Shown here piece by piece: positions 1 to 8,798 of a stretch of DNA of 64,000 nucleotides; within the stretch, counting starts at the first letter, position 1; the number at the start of each line of letters is the position of its first letter. The notes beneath the pieces are model-generated. The model saw nothing but the letters and a program-made list of their open reading frames with translations, was not told the DNA's origin and ran no database searches. The stretch is from Mycolicibacterium vulneris (GTDB lineage: Bacteria > Actinomycetota > Actinomycetes > Mycobacteriales > Mycobacteriaceae): NCBI RefSeq assembly GCF_002104765.1, contig NZ_NCXM01000021.1:1-64000 (forward strand), written 5' to 3'. Both the position numbers and the translations under genes were made by a program.

Positions 1-3000
1 CGGCCCGCGCCGGAAGGCGTGGTCGGCGAGTTGTATGTGGCCGGCCGTGGCGTCGCCACCGGGTATGCCCGCCGGGCATCGTTGACCGCGTCGCGATTCG
101 TGGCGTGCCCGTTCGCGGGGCCGGGAACGCCCGGCGTCCGCATGTATCGCACCGGTGATCTGGTGCGGTGGCGCGCAGATGGGCAGCTGCACTATGTGGG
201 GCGTGCCGATGAGCAGGTCAAGATCCGCGGCTATCGCATCGAGCTGGGCGAAATCCGCACTGCGCTGGCCGGTTTGGCCGGCGTGGACAGTGCAGCCGTC
301 GTCGTCCGTGAGGACAGTCCCGGCGACAAACGTCTCGTGGGGTATGTCACCGGCACCGCGGACCCGGCCGTCGCACGCGCCGAACTTGCCAAGCAGCTGC
401 CGGCCTACCTCGTTCCGGCCGCGGTCGTGGCGATCGATGCGTTGCCGTTGACGGTCAACGGCAAGCTGGACAGCCGCGCCTTGCCGGCGCCGGAATATCG
501 CGACTCCAGGTACCGCGCGCCGGGCAACGCCATCGAGGAAGTCCTGGCCGACGTCTACGCCGACGTCCTGGGACTGGACCGCGTCGGCGTCGATGACTCC
601 TTCTTCGACCTGGGCGGGGATTCGCTGACCGCGATGCGCCTGATCGGCGTCGTCAACAAAGTCCTGAACACCCGCCTGGGCGTGCGCACCCTCTTCGACG
701 CACCCTCCGTCGCCCAGTTGGCTCCGCGGGTCCGGACGGACGGCGGCGGACTGGAGCCGTTGGTGGCCGCCGAGCGGCCCGCCGTCATCCCGTTGTCATT
801 CGGCCAGAGCCGGCTGTGGTTCCTCGACCAATTCCATGGCCCTTCACCGGTTTACAACATGGCAGTGGCGTTGCAGCTGACTGGGCGACTCGATGTCGAC
901 GCCCTGAGCGCGGCGCTGGCGGACGTGGTGGCCCGCCATGAATCGCTGCGCACCGTTTTTCCGCATAGTGACGGCGTGCCATACCAGGAGGTGGTGGCGG
1001 CCGAGCGTGCCGACTTCGGCTGGGAGGTGGTCGATGCCGCCGCGTGGTCGCGCGCCCGACTGGACGAGGCCGTCGGCGCCGCGGCGCGTCACACGTTCGA
1101 GCTGGGAACCCACATTCCGTTGTTCGCAAAGCTTTTCCGCGTCGCCGCGGACGAGCACGTCCTGGTCGCGACCGTGCACCACATCGCGGCCGACGGCTGG
1201 TCGGTGGCCCCGCTGGTGAGTGATTTGGGGGCCGCTTATGCCGGCCGGTGCGCGGGCCGGGCCCCCGGGTGGGCCGCATTGCCCGTGCAATACGCCGATT
1301 ACACACTGTGGCAGCGCGACCAGTTCGGCGATCTCGAGGACAGCGGCAGTCCCATCGGAGTCGAGCTGGCATATTGGCAGGAGACGCTGGCGGGGATGCC
1401 CGAGCGGTTGCAGCTGCCCGCCGACCGGCCCTACTCCTCGGTTGCCGACTACCGCGGGGCGAGTGTGGCCGTGGAATGGTCGGCGGAATTGCAACAGCGG
1501 GTCCGCGCGGTTGCTCGTCAGCACAGCGCCACCAGCTTCATGGTCATCCAGGCGGCCCTTGCCGTACTGCTCTCCAAAATCACTGCGACCAATGATATTT
1601 CGGTGGGATTTGCCGTCGCGGGCCGTAGTGATGCCGCCCTCGACCAGCTGGTGGGCTTTTTCGTCAACACTTTGATCCTGCGTGTTGACGTGGACGGAGA
1701 CGCCACCGTCGCCGAGCTGTTGACCCAGGTTCGCACCCGCAGCCTGGAGGCTCTCGAACACCAGGATGTGCCCTTCGAGCTACTGGTGGAGCGGCTCAAC
1801 CCGATCCGGTCGCTCAGCCATCACCCGCTGGTCCAGGTGTCGATGACCTGGCAGAACCTGCGTGAGCACGGCAACGACCCGACCGCGGACCTGGACCTGG
1901 GCGACCTGCGGGTCACCCAGCTGCCCCTTGAGACCCGCACCGCCCGCATGGATCTGACATTGTCGCTCGGCGAACGCTTCACCGAGGACGGCGAACCCGA
2001 CGGCATCGGCGGCGCGGTGGAATTCCGAACCGATCTGTTCGACGCGAAAAGTGTTGAGGCGCTGGTAGGCCGGTTGGAGCGGGTGTTGGTGGCGATGACG
2101 GCCGATCCGTCGGGGCGGCTGTCCTCGGTGGACGTGCTCGATTCCGCCGAGCGAGCGCGGCTGGACGTGTTGGGGAATCGGGCGGTGTTGAGCGCGCCCG
2201 TGGAGGGGGCGTCGATTCCGGAGCTGTTCGCCGCGCAGGTGGCTCGTACCCCGGAGGCGGTGGCGGTCAGTTGCGCCGGTACTTCGATGACGTATCGGGA
2301 GTTGGACGAGGCTTCTCACCGATTGGCGCACTTGCTGATCAGTCACGGCGCCCGTCGTGGTGAGTGCGTGGCGGTGTTGTTCGAGCGCTCCGCGCAGGCG
2401 ATCGTGGGGATTTTAGGGGTGCTCAAGTCGGGCGCGTCGTATTTGCCGATGGACCCGGCGGTCCCCGACGCCCGCATCGAATTCATGATCGGTGATGCCA
2501 GGCCGGTGGCGGCGGTGACCACGGCGGGGTTGGCCGATCGGTTCGCCGGGTCCGGAGCGCGAGTCATTGATGTGAATGACCCTACGGTACAAGCCCAGCC
2601 GTACTCCGGGTTGCCGATGCCGGAGGCCGAGGACATCGCTCACGTCATTTACACCTCGGGCACCACGGGGGTGCCCAAGGGGGTGGTGACCACGCATCAG
2701 AACGTGACGCAGTGGTTGGGGTCGTTGCACGTGGGGCTGCCGTCGGGCCCGGGCCAGGTTTGGTCGCAGTGGTATTCGTATGCCTTCGATGCCTCCGTGG
2801 AGGAGATCTGGGGCGCGCTTTTGCACGGGTCGCGGTTGGTGATCGTGCCTGAGTCGGTAGCCGCGCTACCAGAAGACTTGCAGGCCTTGTTGATTGACGA
2901 GCAGGTCACCGTCTTGCATCAGACCCCCTCGGCGGTCTCGGCGCTGTCGCCGCAGGTGCTGGCGTCGTCGGCGTTGGTGGTTGCCGCCGAGGCGTGTTCG

Positions 3001-5256
3001 GCCGAACTGGTGGATCGTTGGGCGCCGGGTCGGGTGATGACCAATGCCTATGGGCCGACCGAGACCACGATGTGTGTGGCGGTCAGTCGACCCCTGAGCC
3101 TTGGGGCGGGCACACCGCCGATCGGTGCGCCGGTGCCCGGGGCGGCGTTCTTCGTCCTCGATCCGTGGTTGCGGCCGGTGCCGGTGGGCACCGTCGGCGA
3201 GCTGTACGTCGCCGGGCGCGGGCTCGGTGCCGGTTACCTGCGCCGGGCCGGGTTGACCGCATCGCGGTTTGTCGCCTGCCCGTTCGGCGCAACCGGACAG
3301 CGGATGTATCGCACCGGTGATGTGGTGCGCTGGGGCCCCGATGGACAGTTGCAGTACCTCGGCCGCATCGACGAGCAGGTCAAGATCCGCGGGTACCGCA
3401 TCGAGCTCGGCGAAATCCAGGCGGCGTTAAGCGGTTTGGATGCGGTGGATCGGGCCGTGGTGATCGTGCGTGAGGATCGTCCCGGTGACAAGCGCCTGGT
3501 GGGTTATGTCACCGAGTCGACCCCGGGGGCGCTCGATGTGGTCACCGCGCGGGCCCAGCTGCGAGAAGGGTTGCCGCCCTACATGGTTCCGGCCGCCCTG
3601 GTGGTGATAGATGCGTTGCCGCTGACGGTCAACGGCAAGCTGGACACCCGCGCCCTGCCGGCACCGACCTACCGTGACGTCGACTACCGCGCCCCGGGCA
3701 ACGACATCGAAAACCTGCTCGCCGACACCTACGCGGAAGTTCTGGGCCTGGACCTTGTCGGGATCGATGACTCCTTCTTCGACCTCGGCGGCGACTCCCT
3801 GTCCGCAATGCGCCTGATCGCCACCCTCAACAAAACCCTGCACACCCACCTGACCGTGCGCACCCTCTTCAACGCCCCGACAGTCGCCGGCCTGAGCCGG
3901 CACCTGGGCGAGCACGCCGACGATCCGCGCTTCGTGTCCGTGCACGGCCCCGAGGCCACCGAGGTGCATGCCGGTGATTTGAAGCTGGACAAGTTCATCG
4001 ATGCCGCGACGCTGGCCGGTGCGTCGTCGTTGCCGGGGCCCGGCGCCGCGGTGCGCACGGTCTTGTTGACCGGCGCAACCGGCTTCCTCGGGCGGTATCT
4101 GGTGCTGCAGTGGCTCGAGCGGCTGGAACTGGCCGACGGGATGCTGGTCTGCCTGGTGCGGGCGGCCTCCGACGACCAGGCCCGCGCACGCCTGGAGAAG
4201 ACCTTCGACAGCGGCGACCCGCAGCTGCTGCGATACTTCCAGGAGCTGGCCGCCGATCATCTCGAGGTCATCGCCGGCGACAAGGCCGAGCCGAACCTGG
4301 GCCTCGACGAACAAACCTGGCAGCGGCTGGCCGAGTCCGTCGATCTGATCGTGGATCCCGCTGCCGTGGTCAACGGCGCGCTGCCCTACAGCGAGTTGTT
4401 CGGGCCCAACGTGGTGGGCACCGCCGAGCTGATCCGGCTGGCTCTCACCACCAAACTCAAGCTCTTCACCTATGTGTCGACAGTAAACGTGGGCGATCAG
4501 ATCGCGCCTACGGCGTTCACCGAGGACGCCGACATCCGAGTCATCAGCCCCAGCCGCAAGAACGACGGCAGCCGCGTCAACGGCTATGGCAACAGCAAGT
4601 GGGCCGGTGAGGTGTTGCTCCGAGAGGCCAACGATTTGTGCGGGCTGCCGGTCGCGGTGTTCCGCAGCGGAATGATCTTGGCGGGCACCACTTATGCGGG
4701 CCAGCTCAATCTGTCAGACATGGTCACCCGGATGGTGCTCAGTGTGGTGGCCACCGGTGTCGCGCCGCGCTCGTTCTATCGGCTTGACGCCCAAGGTGAT
4801 CGGCAGCGCGCGCATTACGACGGCCTGCCCGTGGAATTCGTCGCCGAGGCGATCGCCACGTTGGGCGCTCAAGTTGTCGAGGGGTTTGAGACCTATCACG
4901 TGATGAATCAGCACGACGACGGTATCGGGCTCGACGAGTACGTCGACTGGCTGATCGAGGCCGGCTATCCCATCGAGCGCATCGATGACTTCGGCGAGTG
5001 GCTGCGCCGGTTTGAGGCCGGGCTGCGTGCCCTGCCGGATCGAGCGCGCGAGCATTCGATTCTGGGGGTGTTGCTGTCGACGAATTCGCTGCAATTGCAG
5101 CCGGCGGAGCCGATCTCGGCTTGCGTCGTGTCGACCGATCGGTTCCGTGCCGCGGTGCAAGACGCGAAAGTGGGTCCCGATAACGACATTCCGCGCGTCT
5201 CGCCGACCGTCATCGTCCAATACGCCACCGGCTTGGAGCTACTCGGTCTGCTGTAG
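1..5256 (+). CDS. Nonribosomal peptide synthetase, C-terminal part, with terminal thioester reductase (5' end outside window)
   Basis: The reading frame is open from base 1, so the N-terminus lies upstream; 1751 residues are visible. Domain order, numbering from base 1: end of an adenylation domain (core motifs to about residue 160, including YRTGDLVRW and NGKLD), carrier protein with phosphopantetheine serine 208 (LGGDS), condensation domain with HHIAADG at 393-399, a full adenylation domain with YTSGTTGVPKG near 884, a second carrier (Ser1266), and a C-terminal reductase with GATGFLG near 1358 and a YxxxK pair at 1529/1533. A terminal reductase releases the chain as an aldehyde or alcohol instead of hydrolysing it. 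The A-PCP-C-A-PCP-R order matches my memory of M. tuberculosis Nrp (Rv0101), but the neighbours differ, so orthology is not claimed. The substrate pocket was not decoded reliably. It ends 11 bases before a convergent transporter gene. Confidence 0.95.
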   Translation, partial: RPAPEGVVGELYVAGRGVATGYARRASLTASRFVACPFAGPGTPGVRMYRTGDLVRWRADGQLHYVGRADEQVKIRGYRIELGEIRTALAGLAGVDSAAVVVREDSPGDKRLVGYVTGTADPAVARAELAKQLPAYLVPAAVVAIDALPLTVNGKLDSRALPAPEYRDSRYRAPGNAIEEVLADVYADVLGLDRVGVDDSFFDLGGDSLTAMRLIGVVNKVLNTRLGVRTLFDAPSVAQLAPRVRTDGGGLEPLVAAERPAVIPLSFGQSRLWFLDQFHGPSPVYNMAVALQLTGRLDVDALSAALADVVARHESLRTVFPHSDGVPYQEVVAAERADFGWEVVDAAAWSRARLDEAVGAAARHTFELGTHIPLFAKLFRVAADEHVLVATVHHIAADGWSVAPLVSDLGAAYAGRCAGRAPGWAALPVQYADYTLWQRDQFGDLEDSGSPIGVELAYWQETLAGMPERLQLPADRPYSSVADYRGASVAVEWSAELQQRVRAVARQHSATSFMVIQAALAVLLSKITATNDISVGFAVAGRSDAALDQLVGFFVNTLILRVDVDGDATVAELLTQVRTRSLEALEHQDVPFELLVERLNPIRSLSHHPLVQVSMTWQNLREHGNDPTADLDLGDLRVTQLPLETRTARMDLTLSLGERFTEDGEPDGIGGAVEFRTDLFDAKSVEALVGRLERVLVAMTADPSGRLSSVDVLDSAERARLDVLGNRAVLSAPVEGASIPELFAAQVARTPEAVAVSCAGTSMTYRELDEASHRLAHLLISHGARRGECVAVLFERSAQAIVGILGVLKSGASYLPMDPAVPDARIEFMIGDARPVAAVTTAGLADRFAGSGARVIDVNDPTVQAQPYSGLPMPEAEDIAHVIYTSGTTGVPKGVVTTHQNVTQWLGSLHVGLPSGPGQVWSQWYSYAFDASVEEIWGALLHGSRLVIVPESVAALPEDLQALLIDEQVTVLHQTPSAVSALSPQVLASSALVVAAEACSAELVDRWAPGRVMTNAYGPTETTMCVAVSRPLSLGAGTPPIGAPVPGAAFFVLDPWLRPVPVGTVGELYVAGRGLGAGYLRRAGLTASRFVACPFGATGQRMYRTGDVVRWGPDGQLQYLGRIDEQVKIRGYRIELGEIQAALSGLDAVDRAVVIVREDRPGDKRLVGYVTESTPGALDVVTARAQLREGLPPYMVPAALVVIDALPLTVNGKLDTRALPAPTYRDVDYRAPGNDIENLLADTYAEVLGLDLVGIDDSFFDLGGDSLSAMRLIATLNKTLHTHLTVRTLFNAPTVAGLSRHLGEHADDPRFVSVHGPEATEVHAGDLKLDKFIDAATLAGASSLPGPGAAVRTVLLTGATGFLGRYLVLQWLERLELADGMLVCLVRAASDDQARARLEKTFDSGDPQLLRYFQELAADHLEVIAGDKAEPNLGLDEQTWQRLAESVDLIVDPAAVVNGALPYSELFGPNVVGTAELIRLALTTKLKLFTYVSTVNVGDQIAPTAFTEDADIRVISPSRKNDGSRVNGYGNSKWAGEVLLREANDLCGLPVAVFRSGMILAGTTYAGQLNLSDMVTRMVLSVVATGVAPRSFYRLDAQGDRQRAHYDGLPVEFVAEAIATLGAQVVEGFETYHVMNQHDDGIGLDEYVDWLIEAGYPIERIDDFGEWLRRFEAGLRALPDRAREHSILGVLLSTNSLQLQPAEPISACVVSTDRFRAAVQDAKVGPDNDIPRVSPTVIVQYATGLELLGLL

Positions 5257-5267
5257 GCGCCGGCCGC

Positions 5268-6185
5268 TCAGGCTTGGGAGGGGGCCTTCGGCCTCGCGCT
5301 GGCCTTCACGTCACGCCCCGCCCCGGCCGACATGGAGGCGGCCTCGCCGCGAGCCAAGCCGACCGTCGCAACGATCACCACGACGAGCGTCACCGCGAGG
5401 ACGAACCACTCCCAGCCGCCGGCTTCCAACGTCTCAGCGAGCACGACGATGCCGAGGATTCCACCCACCACGGGCTTCGCCACGATGATCGTCGGCAGCG
5501 AGGCGGTGAGCGCGCCGGCTCGATAAGCCGATTGGTGATAGATCATTCCGGCGCCCCCGCAGAACACCAGCGCGTACAGCTCGAAGGTTTGCCACACGTG
5601 GCCGGGCTGGTGCTCCAGGATGTCGACGACGCCCTTCATCAGGACCGCGAACACTGCCAAAAAGGTGCCCGCCACCGCCGCCAGCAGCAGCGCCGCGACC
5701 GGGCGATCCGCCCAGATACGCGCGCCCAGCAAACCCAGCAGCAGCAGGGGGCCGATCACCACGGCCACCACGATCCACGTGTGCAGCGGCGCCCGCTGCT
5801 GGCCGCCGGTCGGGTCGCCGACCGCGATGAGCACGGCCAGCGCCACCGCCAGCACCAGCGCCCAGCTCCACTCCCGCCGGGTGATGGGGTTACCGGTCAT
5901 CCGCGTGTAGATCGGCAGGGCGAACAGGAGCGCCGTCACCTGCAACGACATCACCAGCAGAACCGAGCCCTTGTCCAGAGCGGCGGCCAGCAGCACGTAG
6001 CTGCCGATATCGCCCAAACCGCCCAGCCACCAACGCTTGTCGCGCAGCAGCATGCCGAACAACGTCAGGTGGCCCACCCGTTTGTCGGTGACCTCCTGCG
6101 CGGAACGTTGCCGCACCACGTTGCCGATCGCGGACGCCAGCGCAGCGCACAGGGCGAGAATGGCCGCCAGATGCACGTCCGACAT
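5268..6185 (-). CDS. DMT/EamA-type multispanning membrane transporter
   Basis: A 305-residue hydrophobic protein with about nine or ten membrane segments and a short charged C-terminal tail. Its internal pattern (an early small-residue helix with GNVVRQRSA, later a conserved AYRAGALTASLP helix) resembles mycobacterial DMT-family transporters. Substrate unknown. The ATG at 6183-6185 is preceded by a strong AGGAGG ribosome site about 8 nt away. It lies downstream of the SDR gene on the same strand and converges on the NRPS gene; export of the NRPS product is possible but unsupported beyond adjacency. Confidence 0.8.
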   Translation of the reverse strand: MSDVHLAAILALCAALASAIGNVVRQRSAQEVTDKRVGHLTLFGMLLRDKRWWLGGLGDIGSYVLLAAALDKGSVLLVMSLQVTALLFALPIYTRMTGNPITRREWSWALVLAVALAVLIAVGDPTGGQQRAPLHTWIVVAVVIGPLLLLGLLGARIWADRPVAALLLAAVAGTFLAVFAVLMKGVVDILEHQPGHVWQTFELYALVFCGGAGMIYHQSAYRAGALTASLPTIIVAKPVVGGILGIVVLAETLEAGGWEWFVLAVTLVVVIVATVGLARGEAASMSAGAGRDVKASARPKAPSQA

Positions 6186-6297
6186 GCCATTACCTCCTCG
6201 CTGGGTGCGGTTGCGCTACCCATCCAATCTAGCCGCGCCCCGCGCGGTGGGCGCGCCACAGGGTTGCCGGGGCCAGGGGCGAGGCTGCCGGGACGCC

Positions 6298-7191
6298 TCA
6301 GAGCGGAAATTTCGTCCCGGTGAGCCGCTCGGACAGCTCCCAGAGGGCGGTGGCGGTGCCGGCGCGCTTTGCCGGCCAGTTGCGCCACGTCGGCTGGGTG
6401 CGGCCGTACAGTCCGAATCGCGGGCCGACGAAGGTGTCGCCCGGCAAATCCTGCGACACCGCGTACAACGTCTGACGGGCGCCGAAGTCGGCGTCGGTGG
6501 ACACGATCCGGTCGACCGCCAGGACCGCCGCGTCGCCCAGCTTGCGGCCGGAATTTCCCTGCAGGTTGGTGTGCGACCAGCCGGGGTGCGCGGCCAGCGC
6601 GCGCAGCGATGTGGGGACGCCGTCCAAGCGCCGCTGCAGCTCCTTGGTGAACAGCAGGTTGGCCAGCTTCGACTGGCTGTAGGCCAACCAGGCCGAATAC
6701 GGTCGGGACTGAAAGTTGAGATCTTTGAGGCTGACGTAGCCGAAGTGGTGCATCAGCGAGGACACCGTCACCACGCGGTCGGTCAGCTTGGGCAGCAGCA
6801 GGTTGGTCAACGCGAAGTGGCCGAGGTGGTTGGTGCCGATCTGGCCCTCGAAGCCGTCGACGGTGACCGCGTGCTTGGTGGCCATGATGCCGGCGTTGTT
6901 GATCAAGACGTCGACGGATTCGATGTCCTCGGCAAAGCGCCGCACCGAGGACAGGTCCTGCAGGTCGAGCCGGCGCACCTCGGCTGTCCCGGCCGTCTTT
7001 CCGGTTGCCGACCCGGTCATGCGCGCGGCGGCGGCCCGGCCCTTGTCGGTGTTGCGGACGGCCAGGATGACGTGGCCGCCGACCCGAACCAACTCGCGGG
7101 CGGTGACCTCGCCCAGCCCGGCGTTGGCCCCGGTGATGATGACGGTTCGTCCGGCGAACGAGGGCAGCTTCGCTGCGGTCCAATCGGGCAT
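6298..7191 (-). CDS. Short-chain dehydrogenase/reductase (retinol-dehydrogenase-like)
   Basis: A 297-residue protein with a classical SDR fold: dinucleotide motif TGANAGLG at residues 20-27, NNAG in the middle, catalytic serine in VSSL and the YSQSK catalytic pair. The extended C-terminus is typical of the WW-oxidoreductase/retinol-dehydrogenase-like SDRs common in mycobacteria. The start MPDW is chosen because a TTAGGG site lies about 9 nt upstream; a GTG three codons earlier (7200) is also in frame. Substrate not predictable. It is transcribed away from the kinase-fold gene and toward the transporter gene 112 bases downstream. Confidence 0.85.
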   Translation of the reverse strand: MPDWTAAKLPSFAGRTVIITGANAGLGEVTARELVRVGGHVILAVRNTDKGRAAAARMTGSATGKTAGTAEVRRLDLQDLSSVRRFAEDIESVDVLINNAGIMATKHAVTVDGFEGQIGTNHLGHFALTNLLLPKLTDRVVTVSSLMHHFGYVSLKDLNFQSRPYSAWLAYSQSKLANLLFTKELQRRLDGVPTSLRALAAHPGWSHTNLQGNSGRKLGDAAVLAVDRIVSTDADFGARQTLYAVSQDLPGDTFVGPRFGLYGRTQPTWRNWPAKRAGTATALWELSERLTGTKFPL

Positions 7192-7376
7192 GGCAAACAC
7201 CCTAACTTCGCAATTACGACGGGGGTCCTCGGGCCGCGGCGCCGTGCGGCTGTGTGCGGGAGCATTACTGGTGCACTGGTACGCCCGGGTATCGTGCCTG
7301 GGATGACCAGCGAAATCCCACCCGAACGGTTGCCCGGCGGGCGGATTTTTGTCGGGTACGCATCGGGGATCGCCGG

Positions 7377-8369
7377 ATGTATCTAGGCGTCATCGTCAAT
7401 CCGAAAGCGCGGAAGAATCGCGCCGCTTCCGCCGACCGCATCGCCGAACTGCGTCGCATCGTCGGCTCCCGCGGCGAGGTGCACGAGACCAACTCGATCG
7501 AGGAGCTTCGCGACGCCATCCGGCAGCTCGCGCCACGGGTCACCCATCTGGTGGGCGACGGCGGCGACGGCGCACTGCACTGGTTGATCAACGAGATCGA
7601 GCGCTGCATCGGCGATCCGCAACGCTGGCCCGCGTTCGTCCCAACCAATGGCGGCAGCGTCAACGCCGTGGCACGCAAGGCCCGGGTGCGCGGGCGGCCC
7701 GAAGCGATCATCCGTGCGCTGACGGCCGCCGCCGAGGCGGACCGACCACCACCCGTAGTGAGCCTGGACACGTTGGTGCTCGACGGTGACACCGCCGACG
7801 GCGCGGCGTTTCACCGGCTCTGCTTCGGGCTGGCGGCCGGGGGCGTCGGAAACCGGTTCTACGACCGGTATTACGACTCACCCGATCATGGTCGGCTGGC
7901 CGTCGCCCGGGTGATCGGCCGCAGCTTCGGCGACTACATCACCTCCAAGGTCGCCCCCGGCCGCGTGAAGACGCCGAATTACGCCTCGATCCTGTTCACT
8001 CCGACGCGAGCGCGCGTGGTGATCGACGGCGACGAGGTCCCCTCGCGCACGCACAGCCTGCTGCACGCCGGCGCGATCGACCTGCGCATCGGTGGCCCAC
8101 TTCGGTTGTTCCCCAAGGCTTCCGAGCCCGGTGCGCTGCATTTTCAGGCCGGAAACCTGCGGCCGTCCAGGATTGTGGCGCAGCTCCCGACGGCCCTGAC
8201 CAACGGCATGCTGCGCGGCGAAGGGCTACGCGACGTCATCGGCCACGAGATGATCATCGAAGCCGAGGACGAGCCGCTGTCGCCCATCATCGACGGCGAG
8301 CGTTTCCTCGGCATCGTGAAATTGGTGGCCCGCGCGGGCCCGCGCATCCGCATCGCCCACCCCGCGTAG
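7377..8369 (+). CDS. Diacylglycerol/lipid kinase-family protein
   Basis: A 330-residue protein starting MYLGVIVNPKARKN, the first strand of the LCB5/DAGK catalytic fold. The nucleotide-binding glycine motif is GDGGDGALHWL (GGDGT variant) and PTNGGSVNAVAR supplies the second conserved loop. Family members phosphorylate lipids such as diacylglycerol or sphingoid bases using ATP. An in-frame upstream extension to 7254 exists but is unlike the family, so ATG 7377 is preferred. The stop codon sits inside a perfect 14-bp palindrome (8365-8378). No operon partner is evident. Confidence 0.82.
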   Translation: MYLGVIVNPKARKNRAASADRIAELRRIVGSRGEVHETNSIEELRDAIRQLAPRVTHLVGDGGDGALHWLINEIERCIGDPQRWPAFVPTNGGSVNAVARKARVRGRPEAIIRALTAAAEADRPPPVVSLDTLVLDGDTADGAAFHRLCFGLAAGGVGNRFYDRYYDSPDHGRLAVARVIGRSFGDYITSKVAPGRVKTPNYASILFTPTRARVVIDGDEVPSRTHSLLHAGAIDLRIGGPLRLFPKASEPGALHFQAGNLRPSRIVAQLPTALTNGMLRGEGLRDVIGHEMIIEAEDEPLSPIIDGERFLGIVKLVARAGPRIRIAHPA

Positions 8370-8798
8370 CCGGCTACGGCCGGCGCGCGGATCGGCGCCG
8401 ACGGCCCCGTAGACATCGTCTGAAATTGGCGTTTTTCGCTTTGCGATGACGTCAATGGGTGTGACGAAGATAAAGGTGTTGTTTTGGGTACGGCCGCGCG
8501 CTTGTCCGGGAATAGTAAATGCGTGAATTCGTAGATACGTAGTTCAGTATTTCATGCCGAAGATCGGCCGTAATGCCTGGTTATCGGCCACTGAGATACT
8601 GAAGTACGTATGCGCGTAGATCAGCATCCGCGCAATTAATTTTGACTTCTAAGTTTATCCTGTGAATGTAGTGTGCGACGGCCATTAATGTCGCTCGAGG
8701 CTTTGCTCAGGGCGGGTGTGCGGCGCTACATTGGATTTATATTTACGACGGACGTCATTCTCGGGCTATCCCGACCTGGAAGGGGGATCACTCCTACG
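8370..8798 (+). promoter_or_regulatory. AT-rich leader of the acyl-reductase operon with a long inverted repeat
   Basis: This 429-base gap has no convincing gene. From about 8400 it is clearly more AT-rich than the flanks. It holds an imperfect 19-bp inverted repeat, arms 8536-8554 and 8592-8610 (17 of 19 positions pair), separated by 37 bases. Each outer end is TACGTA. This could be a pair of operator half-regions or a large hairpin in the leader RNA. An in-frame upstream extension of the next gene reaches 8673 but looks noncoding. Confidence 0.5.

Noticed and set aside
7254..7376. N-terminal extension of the lipid-kinase gene
   Set aside because: The first strand of the fold begins at 7377; the upstream residues are unlike the family.
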